Positions 55,190-64,000 of a DNA stretch of 64,000 nucleotides are shown here, piece after piece. The translations under genes and the position numbers were made by a program. The stretch spans positions 4,320,830 to 4,384,829 of the forward strand of contig OX123191.2 of assembly GCA_944739405.2 (NCBI GenBank), in the 5' to 3' direction. Under the pieces are notes generated by a model. The model was not told the origin of the DNA and did not search any database. It saw only the letters and a program-made list of their open reading frames with translations. Numbering within the stretch: the first letter of the stretch is position 1; every line of letters begins with the position of its first letter. Origin of the DNA: Euclidia mi. Lineage: Eukaryota; Arthropoda; Insecta; Lepidoptera; Erebidae.

Positions 55190-55570
55190 CGAAGAGTAAA
55201 CCCGGCCGCTGTGGCTGGCTTTTGTGGATTACGAAAATGCCTCCAACCCCATTGGAACTGAGCTGTCCTGCAATGCACTGCCTACACTACATGTCTCTCA
55301 GAGAGCTATGAAAAGGACAATGGATAAAGGTTAATAGGATTTCGCTGATGGATAATTTCCAGAACGAGATTATCCGGCAGAAGACCAAAGAAACTGACAT
55401 AGATAGTAGAGTTATAGCAAATTGAATGGGGGAACTTATGGCCAGTCGTTTAAAAAGCAGGTTCTTAAATTAAGGCCACGCCTCAGCAAGCGTAGTGTTG
55501 GCCAGAATGGGTCTTGTGGCATACCCTGGGGAGGCCCACCTCTAGGAGTGATAGGCTGATGAAATGAGCT
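55190..55570 (+). pseudogene. Decayed RTE-type LINE fragment
   Basis: Scattered peptides can be read: LLWITKMPPTPLEL in place of a motif A region, SQRAMKRTM, then NRISLMDNFQNEIIRQKTKE followed by TDIDSRVIA, in the order of RTE thumb and C-terminal sequences. The end has AGGCTGATGAAATGA. Stops and shifts abound. The plus open frame at 55009-55311 partly overlaps it. Confidence 0.5.
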
Positions 55571-55689
55571 AAATGAAAAGAAGTAGTTAATATACTTGTT
55601 TGACCATTATACGTCCCCTTCCTATTATGAAAGCCTAAAGGTGAGAAAATACGCGAGATAGCGAGCAAGGCGTGACGTGGCAAACCGAT

Positions 55690-55960
55690 ACTCCGAAGAG
55701 GTAGACAGAAGTTGTAATTATTACACCCACATTTGGCCATATCATGCATTTTTAGGTCCGTAATTTGTTATTGTCATTGTTAGGTCCGTTCGTAAAAAGA
55801 GGGTCTATTGACGTTGCCGGGCACATTGTCAGATTTCGTTCTACTACTGAGAATTCAGAAAAATCAGTTACCTACACTCTTACCTAACCCGGGAATCGAA
55901 CCCAAGACCTCTCGATCAACAGACGTATAGGTTATTTACTGTGCCATGGAGGCAATCAGC
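55690..55960 (-). mobile_element. tRNA-derived SINE, family S3
   Basis: On the minus strand ATTGCCTCCATGGCACAG (A box) and GGGTTCGATTCCCGGG (B box), then a body ending in GGGTGTAATAATTAC. Comparable to 1195-1445. Confidence 0.6.
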
Positions 55961-55994
55961 GACAAAATAAATATAAAATATACGAAGATTTATG

Positions 55995-56410
55995 TCAGTA
56001 ATATAGTCTTTTCTACAAATGTGGACCTTTTTGCTCAACTTCTTCCTTCAATTTGTCTAGTAATTAAGCACAGTATGCTGCAGTAATAGTTATCCCTTTC
56101 GATCTATTTCCATGAACATCTCAAAAAGCAGAAAGCATCACTTTCCCAGCACAATAAACGGCCTTTGTCCTTTGGAGTCGGTTCTTCCTTAGCAATTTAC
56201 TGTTTGGAATGTATTATTTATTTGGGCGTATAATAATGTATCCACGTTTCATCTACAGTCTTTATTTGGACCAAAACTTGGATTTATTAGGCCTTAACTA
56301 CGCAAACAGAGCTTTAAAAAAAATTTCATTCGACGGGTCAACGCGGTTTTGGTCTTAACGTGAGCAAACGCAGCACCCATCGCGCTGGGAGCTTGCGCAT
56401 GCTTAAATCA
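55995..56410 (-). pseudogene. mariner transposase relic
   Basis: On the minus strand the first catalytic region reads VDETWIHYYTPK (about 56263-56225). It is followed after indels by AGKVML and FWDVHG, then LLDKLKEEVEQKGPHL, in the order of mariner transposases. The second catalytic Asp region and third acidic residue are lost, and several stops are present. Inverted terminal repeats were not located. It is an old copy of a Tc1/mariner DNA transposon. Confidence 0.6.
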
Positions 56411-56538
56411 TCATTTAATATGTAACTAATTCATTTGTTGATCATTTTCATACCCTCTGCTATATCTCTTACTCTCTTTACACACTTTCATCAACCACAC
56501 ATTGTACAAAAAATAATTTTAAAAATTGTATTTACCTG

Positions 56539-57357
56539 GTGCATCAAAATATACAAGGGTTGATGGGTAAGGAGTTAGAGTTGGAATTGTTCATGAACTG
56601 TAACAATATTGATATTTTATGTATTACAGAACATTGGCTAAAAAGCCACCAGTTCATTTTCAATTTCAACAACCACCAGGTTGCAAGCTCATTCAGCAGA
56701 GAAAAATTTATTCGAGGAGGCTCGTTAATTATAATAAATAAACTTTTAAAATTTAAAGAAAGGTCTGATATTGTGAGCCTCTCTGTTGAGCGAGTTACAG
56801 AGATATCTTGTGTCGAATTTGATCAGTTCATTGTTATGAGTGTATACAAGCCTCCATGTGCACATTTTAAAAGTTTTCTAGTAATTATGGAGGATGCCCT
56901 AAGCAAAGTTAATAATTGCCATAAAACGGTTGCTATTTGTGGTGACTTCAACATTAACATTTTAGAGAAATGTTCTTTATCAATTGATTTCTTAAATCTA
57001 TTTAAATCTTACAATTTAAGTCATACTTTTTTAGAACCAACTAGAGTGACTGCCACAAGTGCTACCTGTATTGATAATATATTTATTAACACTAAGCCTT
57101 TACAAAAATCCTTAATTAATATGTTACAGTCTGATCACTGTGGGCAGTTAGTCTGTTGTCCAAGAAAAAGCCCTAAGATTCAGAGTAAAATTATTAATTT
57201 TATACCTATAAATGAAAACCGATTAGAACTTTTTAAAAATAATCTATCAAATAAAATGCGTTGGTTGGCTATTCATGACCATCCGGATCAGTTATATAAT
57301 TCATTATTTAAATTGATTAGTGATGAATTTTCTACTATATTTAAACCTAAAAATTAA
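56539..57357 (+). pseudogene. LINE apurinic-like endonuclease domain
   Basis: The open frame from 56539 lacks an ATG at its start, and the domain begins immediately with the first catalytic Asn (HQNIQG), so the 5' part is missing. Other active-site motifs are intact: ITEHW near residue 30, CGDFNIN near 135, TCIDNIF, and QSDHCG near 198. The fold nicks target DNA for target-primed reverse transcription. A frameshift at about 57350 separates it from the reverse transcriptase, whose linker peptide continues in another frame. Confidence 0.8.
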
Positions 57358-57389
57358 ATGTAACTGACCGTCTGATGTTTAGTGATTGG

Positions 57390-59354
57390 GCAACTGAAGG
57401 CATTCATAAAAGTCGGATTAGGTTATATGAACTTTATAATGAAAAAACTTTTAATAATAGTCCAGCCTTTATTAATTATGTAAAAAAATACTCAAAAACA
57501 TTTAGACAAGCTTGTTAAGCTGCAAAATCCATTTATTTGAAAAATAATATAAAAAGCGCTGAAAATACCATAAAAGTAACTTGGAATGTGATCAATAGCG
57601 AAACTGGTAGAGCCAAAACACGCAGTCGCGACTACCTTCTAAATATCAATAATGTGAGTATTGCAGAGGACTTGGAAGTAGCAACGGAATTTGAAAAGTT
57701 TTTTGCTAATATACCCATTGTAACTACAGCGTCACTCAAATCGTCTTCCATGTCTGCTGAAATGCTGCTTAAAGACTGCGTGCCGGAATGTGTTACGGCC
57801 TTTGAATTTGTTGCTGTTACTACAGATGATGTTCTTAAACAATTTAAAACTATTAATATGAAAAAGACAAAGGATCTGTGGGGATTGTCAGTAAAGACTG
57901 TTTCGTCTATTATGACATTAATTGCTCCACATCTTGCAACAGTGTTCAATGGTTGTGTCACTTCTGGAACATTTCCTGATTTAATGAAGTATAGCAAAAT
58001 AACACCTTTATTTAAATCTGGTGACACATCAGACCCCTCAAATTTTCGACCTATTTCTGTATTGCCAACACTTAGCAAAATTTTTGAGAAACTTATTCTT
58101 AGTCAGCTACTTAGTCATTTCAATAGACATAATCTTCTTCACAAGAAACAGTTCGGATTTACGAGGGGTTGTTCAACTACTGACGCAGCAGTTGAGTTAC
58201 TGAAAAGTATTTTTGCAGCTTGGGAGAAGTTGCAAGATGCGTTAGGTATATTTTGCGACTTGTCTAAAGCCTTTGATTGTGTTCATCATGATACTCTTAT
58301 CAGGAAACTATATCATTACGGCATTAAAAATAAAGCTCTCGATCTCCTGACTTCTTATTTGGGCAACAGAATCTAGAAGGTCGAGGTTAATGGTAAGACA
58401 TCTCCAGGTTCTGCTTTGAAAATGGGTGTCCCGCAGGCTTCAATTCTCGGACCATTTCTATTCTTGATATATATTAACGATTTACCTTATTACGTTAAGA
58501 ATAATCATGAGATTGTATTGTTCGCTGATGATACCTCTTTGATTTTTAATACTAAACGACGACAGAGTAACTTTGACGAAGTAAACAATGCACTCTCTAA
58601 AGTTGTCAATTGGTTTAATGTTAATAATCTATTACTTAATAATAAGAAAATTAAACTTTTAAAATTTTCAATGCCCAATGTTAAACATATGCCAACCAAT
58701 GTACAACTTAATGAATCTATGATTGAGCCCGTCGAGACAACCATGTTTTTAGGTATTATGCTGGACACCAAACTACAATGGGGTCCACATATAGAAAGGC
58801 TTTCGGGCAAACTCAGTTCTGCAGCTTATGCAGTTAAGACAATTAGACGCCTCACAGATTTAGAAACAGCTAAAATGGTTTATTTCAGTTACTTTCATAG
58901 CTTAATGTCGTATGGGATTCTTCTCTGGGGGAATGCTGCAGACCTAAATACAATATTTGTTCTGCAGAAAAGAGCTGTAAGGGGAATTTATAACCTCAGT
59001 CCAAGAGTTTCTCTAAGAGAAAAGTTCAAAGAAATAAACATTCTAACTGTTGTATCACAATATATTTATGAAAATCTGCTATATGTACATAAAAATATTG
59101 ACAAGTTTTGTAAAAAATGTGATATACATTCTGTAAATACAAGACACAGAAATAATCTCGTAGTTCATAGCACTCGTCTCCACAAAATAAGTAGCTGTTT
59201 TATGGGGCAATGTATACGCTTTTATAACAAGCTCCCTTATAATATAAGAGACCTATCTATAAATAAGTTCAAAATTATTGTAAAAGCGAAATTGTGTTCA
59301 AAAGCCTATTATAAAATATCTGACTATAAAGACGACCAAAACGCTTGGGACTGA
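57390..59354 (+). pseudogene. LINE reverse transcriptase and C-terminal region
   Basis: The frame is continuous apart from a TAA at 57516-57518 and a TAG at 58374-58376 (expected Gln). Motifs in order: FRPISVLPTLSKIFEKLI, KKQFGFTRGCSTTDA, motif A CDLSKAFDCVHHDTL, GVPQASILGPFLFLIYINDL, the catalytic VLFADDTSLIF, and FLGIMLDTKLQW. The C-terminal part ends at ISDYKDDQNAWD. Such sequences occur in CR1/L2/Rex1-like and Jockey-like groups, and I cannot choose between them. The element ends in an (ATTTC/AATTC)n tail at 59452-59482. With the frameshift upstream it is inactive, but damage is light. Confidence 0.85.
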
Positions 59355-59627
59355 GCTGTTCTAATTCGACACACAAAAATAATTGTATTAAATATTTCTT
59401 TTTAATGACGTTTCGTAAGTACTTTCAAAGTTTACACGAAATAAAGAAGTATTTCATTTCATTTCAATTCATTTCAATTCAGCGGTCGTCTAGCACCATT
59501 TGGTGAAATTTTGCGAGGTTATCTTAAGTGGTTGCAGTGTTTGGACGTCGGACCTTAGCTCCCTAGCTCTTACGACCAGGTTTAAATTTAGCTGCCCAGA
59601 ATTTCATTGTAGTAAATGATGGAGCAG

Positions 59628-60016
59628 TGAGGCAGCGATAGCCTAGTGGAAGTACTAATAGTTGTTCATGCAGGGGGTATCGGGTTCGAATCCACGGCAC
59701 GCACCAATGACTTTTCAAAGTTAAGTGCGTATTAAATTGTTAATTATCGCTTGCCCCGTGCCTCGGAGCACGTTAAACTGTCGGTCCTGGCTGTCTGTAA
59801 GATATTTGACAGTCGTTGCGGGGAGTCAGTACCCTCAAATAAACTGATACTGGTCTAAACCATGGAATATCGCTATCCCTTTGGGTTGCGGAGATCAAAC
59901 GGTTGTCGCTCTGTGGAAAAGTTGATATTCTGTCTTACCTGATTAGATCAATAAGCGGACCTCGGGCTCTAAGACGTGTAAGTCTTGGATGCAACCGGGA
60001 TAAGGCTAGCGCGATC
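59628..60016 (+). mobile_element. tRNA-derived SINE S1, full length, 12-bp duplication
   Basis: ATGATGGAGCAG flanks it (59616-59627, 60017-60028). GGCAGCGATAGCCTAGTGG holds the A box and GGGTTCGAATCCACGG the B box. The body has TGCCTCGGAGCACG and AATAAGCGGACC, and the 3' end (ACCGGGATAAGGCTAG) resembles RTE LINE tails. Pol III would transcribe it; RTE machinery probably inserted it. Confidence 0.85.
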
Positions 60017-60029
60017 ATGATGGAGCAGA

Positions 60030-60735
60030 GTCCCCATAAACAGAGTTTTAATCTAACTTGAATGGCGTCGGCGTAGGGCCTTTTAAAAACAAGAATTTAA
60101 TGCCAGCTCGATACAACATTTCCCATTTTCACAAAACACACTCACATCGACTTAATCGTATGGCTGTCAAATAGCAACTACTGCTACAAAATAGCTGAAA
60201 TGTTGGCGGTTAACTGCCACAAGAAGTAAAATTACATCCACAACACATTTTTTGATGCTTCTTCCTTCAGGTTGAGGTCGGAAACTTTTCAGACCACCCT
60301 AAAACGTTTTAATGCAAAGGCAAGTTATTTTTGTTTTAGTTGATTTTTGAAGATTTATAATAGGTCATTTAATTGATTTTATTACATAATTATAATATTT
60401 TGTTGTCATACCTAATTCTGTTAATTTTTTATATTGTAATTCTACGTTTATTTTTTTATATATAAAATGTTACTACTTCCAATTCAGGTTTTTATTTCAT
60501 GTGAGATCAATAATCAGCGATAAAATTTAACAAATAAACTTTCACTAAGAATGCCTAACTTTCGTGTTTAAATATTTCTTTAGGTTCAAAACTCAATAAG
60601 TGTACTTAGTTGACCCAAATTCATGTATTCACATTCATTTAATGTGTGGGCAAACTGAATAACTACATTATAGAATTAGCTAACTACGGTATGTTTGCAA
60701 TATCTTGGTGTGGCAAAATTGGATAACTTGGTTTT
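60030..60735. other. no gene recognised
   Basis: AT-rich, short frames only. Confidence 0.35.
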
Positions 60736-60739
60736 TTAA

Positions 60740-60930
60740 CCGACTTCAAAAAAAGGAGGAGGTTTACAATTCGTCGGAATCTTTTTTTTTTATGTATGTT
60801 CCCCGATTTCTCTAAGACGCCTGGACCGATTTCGAAAATTCTTAGTTTGATTGAAAGAGTATACATTCTAGTTGGTCCCATAATCTTCAGGTCAGGATCT
60901 GATCATGGGATCCTGAAAAAACGTAGGAAC
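60740..60930 (+). repeat. Lepidopteran repeat with AACCGACTTCAAAAAAAGG
   Basis: AACCGACTTCAAAAAAAGGA, AATTCGTCGGAATC and GACCGATTTCGAAAATTC form a known type of common moth repeat. It leads into the 120-bp tandem array and shares ACCGACTTCAAA with the inverted arms at 61466 and 61718. Confidence 0.55.
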
Positions 60931-60970
60931 TCTCCAAATTTTATAAGCTAACTTGAAGCGATTTGACGAT

Positions 60971-61400
60971 AATAACCCAATGCCACCGAGTTTGGGCTCG
61001 TTTGAGTCGTCTTTACATAGACTTAGATGCTGGATGATTTCCATGGTCTGATGATAGAGTTGGAAGGCAATCATGAGATCTTTGTGATACAATAACCCAA
61101 TGTCATCGAGTTTAGGGTCGTTTGATCCGTCTTTAAATGGAATTTGGTACTGGATGTTTTCCAGGGTCTGATGATGAAGCAGGCAGGTGGCCATGAGGTC
61201 TTTGTAATACAAAGACGCAATCCCATTGAGTTTGGGCTCGTTTGATTCGTCTTTACTTGGACTTTAGTGCTGAATGCTTACCAAACTCTGATGATGGAGC
61301 AGGAAGGTAGCCATGCGATAATTGTAATACAATTACGCAATGCCAGCGAGTTTGGGCTCGTTTTAGTCGTCTTTACATAGACTTTGATGCTGGACACCTA
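60971..61400 (-). repeat. 120-bp tandem repeat, 3.5 units
   Basis: Units start at 60971, 61091, 61211 and 61331, exactly 120 bases apart, each with GAGTTTGGGCTCGTTTGA-like and CTGATGATG-like blocks. On the minus strand 61212-60892 stays open for 106 codons with a 40-residue repeat (PKLDDIGLLYHKDLM, PKLGGIGLL). No known domain. Confidence 0.8.
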
Positions 61401-61465
61401 TACTATCCTATGTACCTACTTATCACCTATTACTAATTTTTATTAGTATACCACTAAAAAGCAAA

Positions 61466-61829
61466 AAATAAAAAATATTTTTAAATTAAAAACAACCGAC
61501 TTCAAAAACACTAAGGAACTAAAAAACATAAAATAATTGGTTTTGGAGCAAACATTTTTGGAGCCGGTGCCAAGCCCTTACGCAAAAAGTTACTAAATTA
61601 CAAACTACTTGCCTATTCTCATAGATTTATTATATAAAATAAATCTATGCCTATTCTATCAACAACGAAAGTTATATAAATATGTGTAGAGGTTTTTATA
61701 GTCAGATGAGAAATACTTGGCTTGGCACCGACTCCAAAAATGTTTGCTCCAAAACCAATTATTTTATGTTTTTAGTTCCTTAGTGTCTTTGAAGTCGGTT
61801 GTTTTTTATTTAAAAATATTTTTTATTAT
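61466..61829. repeat. Long inverted repeat, about 111-bp arms
   Basis: Arms 61466-61576 and 61718-61829 are about 95% identical reverse complements, including ACAACCGACTTCAAA, CACTAAGGAACTAAAAA and GGAGCAAACATTTTTGGAG. The loop holds a 12-bp-arm hairpin at 61620-61649. Confidence 0.8.
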
Positions 61830-61844
61830 TTTTAATATTTTTTG

Positions 61845-62410
61845 GTTCATGATAAAAGCTAGTTTTATCAAGCATAGAATCGACAGCAAACATGCTTAAA
61901 GCATATAAAATCGCCGACGGTAAAATTGTTCTCCATTTCTTAGTGATGTAAAAAAAAGTGTAAAAAAACAGTAAATCGCGATTATCTCGAAACTTGAAAT
62001 TTTGAGTTATTTAGTTCTTCCATTATACCCACGATATAATATTATCAACACTAATCAATTTTAAAATTTTGCGATTTGTATACATCATACAATTTTATGA
62101 AAACGGGTCTTATTCGCCATATTTAATTAATTTAATCAAAAAGCATAACAATTTCAACCGGGAGGATGGATACCGACTGTCTGTCGACTTGGAATATAAA
62201 AACGACTCATTGCTGGACACGGAGCCTTTTTTCGCTACAAGAAGGTATAAGCCAAGGTTTACAACGCTGACCAAGTGCGGGTTGTACTCTTTTATGCAAA
62301 AACTAGTTAACAGATTTTGATCAAAATCAGGTATCAAATTTAGGTAATAACTACCTATATTATCTTCAGAACTCTACTAAAACCTTTTACTGCCGTATTT
62401 CTTGTGACAC
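61845..62410. other. no gene recognised
   Basis: A plus frame at 62069-62320 (83 codons, with NREDGYRLSVDLEYKND) has a protein-like composition but no domain I know and no upstream signals; it may be an eroded element. 62003-62021 is the third copy of the 19-base motif of 54064. Confidence 0.35.
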
Positions 62411-62414
62411 TAAG

Positions 62415-62840
62415 ATATTGTACCACTCGTAGCTCAGCATGCCGTTAGTAATAGGTTGGCCAAGTTAAATAAAGTATTCTATTCTCACACACCATCTCCT
62501 CCCAAACTAAGCAGAGCTTGTACTATGGGTACTAGATAATCGATAAACATATATTATATACTTTTTTATTTGTTAATACATACATCTTATACATAGAAAC
62601 ACCCAGACCAAGACAAACATCCATGTTCATGCACACAAATGTTTGACTTGAGCGGGAATCGAACCCGTGACCATCGACGTACTAGTCGCTTACACTCCCG
62701 CTGCACCAAACGTCGTCAAAGTTCACAGAGGTCACCACTTGGATGGGTGATCGCTAGTGTGGCATTGATATCAGAGTGTTTTGCGCTTCCGAGGGCATGT
62801 AGAAGCAATGGGTTCTCGTTCTTGTCTAAAGGCAAGAATA
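62415..62840 (+). mobile_element. 5S rRNA-derived SINE, split by SINE S2
   Basis: The left half (62425-62470) has TAATAGGTTGGCCAAGTTAA. The right half (62715-62840) has CACAGAGGTCACCACTTGGA and ATGGGTGATCGC. Together they restore the order seen at 5100-5270. The 5S C-box block is close to the true rRNA. Confidence 0.7.
62484..62714 (-). mobile_element. tRNA-derived SINE, family S2
   Basis: On the minus strand GTGCAGCGGGAGTGTAAGCG and ACGGGTTCGATTCCCGC (A and B boxes), ending in AAGTATATAATATATG. Nearly the same as 42030-42270. Confidence 0.8.
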
Positions 62841-62844
62841 GTTA

Positions 62845-64000
62845 CGCCTTATACTTACATTATGTTAACTGCAAAACAAGAATTATCCACACACGAAATT
62901 TCAACACAGTACACAATTTTCAAACGATCATTCCTCAACATCATTATTTAGGAACATATTTGTCAATTATGAGCATCAGATTTTAGCGTTCAAATTGAAT
63001 CGTTCTGCCACTAATGAACCTATTGTAGTTCCACCGTACGGTTTTTACCGTGCAATTAACTCGACAATCCGGTCCGTGTGGTCGACTTAATCAGTGAAAG
63101 CTGACACTTGAACGTTTGATAGCTACCTATGATTTCGGGTCGGACGTCAGCTTTATTTACACTGACAATTGTTGGTTTCATAGAGCTTTGGACGGTGACG
63201 CTTTTGAATGCGTCAATGGAATGTGGAATATTTCCCACAATTGTGGGTTTTGTTGTATGTATTGAACGTGTCATATTGGCAACGTTTCGGTAGAGTAAAT
63301 ATGGGAATCCAGACGGTCATTCAAGGGAAATATTGCTAGTTCTGGACTTGCATTGCAATGTTCACGAAATTATATTCTTTTAGTTTTATTTAGGTAAGAA
63401 GATTTTCTAAGCTATCTTGACCATTATTATTTTTTATTGCTGCGTGTGTTCGGCGATAACGATTTTGTAGACAGTGAAAAATATGTTTCTTTTTACTTGA
63501 GTAACACGTAGTTTCATGTGACATCGTAGTGTCATCTATCGTACAATAGTGACGACACGAACACTTGATGACATCTAACGGACAGCAATGGAACTTCTAC
63601 TTGCTACAATTACAGATTCTAAATCACGCTAAAATAGGTTACTCATGTAGTTGCTCTCGTCAACCCGTGCCGGGCCAGGGTTCTTCAGGTATGATCACTT
63701 AGCATGACCAGAGGACCTTACTATTTGGAGGGACACCACGCTTCTTTCCCCTACTTTATAGGTTAGGTATAGAGAAATATGGGCAATCACATATTGCCGA
63801 AAACATTATAAAAATAATACAAAAGTAGATAGCAGAAAAGTTAAATTTAGGCGAGGTTTTAAATATTCATAAGTATTTAGCTCAACAAGTATGTAAATGG
63901 CACTTGTCCCGAGTAACATACATATTTTTTATCATTCGTTCAAAAGTTCACTATCAATACATATATAAAGGCAATTATATGTGTATATACTAAAGTAAAT
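62845..64000. other. no gene recognised
   Basis: Short frames only; no shared repeat or motif identified. Confidence 0.35.

Noticed and set aside
57632..58078. 148-codon minus-strand open frame
   Set aside because: Antisense of the LINE reverse transcriptase.
1..64000. Assignment of the window to the W chromosome because of the nested elements
   Set aside because: Nesting and few genes fit the W but also autosomal gene deserts; sex-specific coverage would be required.
1..64000. CRISPR arrays or prokaryotic operons
   Set aside because: No spaced direct repeats of the right size and no prokaryotic gene order; the window is clearly eukaryotic.

Overview
The window looks like lepidopteran (moth or butterfly) nuclear DNA. 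It is AT-rich and holds repeat families I recognise from that order: RTE-type LINEs, tRNA- and 5S-headed SINEs, and the short repeat carrying CCCGCGGTTTCGCCCGC. I found no convincing host protein-coding gene, no functional rRNA or tRNA gene, and no CRISPR or bacterial-type operon. Almost every coding trace belongs to a transposable element, and nearly all are broken.

Layout. 0-10 kb: a MITE carrying three hairpins, several SINE fragments, a miniature LTR element with a tRNA-Trp primer site (4457-5018), a GC-rich repeat, and a 317-bp palindrome (7675-7991). 10-25 kb: foldback and short repeats, a 5'-truncated RTE LINE with a 17-bp target duplication (14858-15476), and a second decayed RTE LINE into which a SINE has inserted (21840-23560). 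25-33 kb: mostly unique AT-rich DNA, LINE 3' ends, a small MITE with TAA duplications, and an RTE reverse transcriptase fragment (31196-32170). 33-40.5 kb: an element with long inverted terminal repeats, split by a BEL/Pao retrotransposon with 516-bp LTRs and a GCATG duplication. 42-45 kb: SINEs and a 658-bp Harbinger-like MITE. 45-52.7 kb: a Ty3/Gypsy remnant whose gag is interrupted by an AT-rich insert, itself interrupted by a young Ty1/Copia element. 53-64 kb: tandem palindromic repeats, mariner and RTE relics, a LINE with endonuclease and reverse transcriptase, a full-length tRNA-derived SINE with a 12-bp duplication, a 120-bp tandem repeat, and a 5S-derived SINE split by a tRNA-derived SINE.

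The elements read as successive nested insertions. LINE machinery of the RTE type probably mobilised the SINEs with GATG-type tails. The most notable structures are the miniature LTR element, the perfect or near-perfect palindromes with spacers of 1-4 bases, and the nested sites where insertion order can be read directly. Family assignments come from motifs visible in the sequence and general knowledge; no database search was possible.
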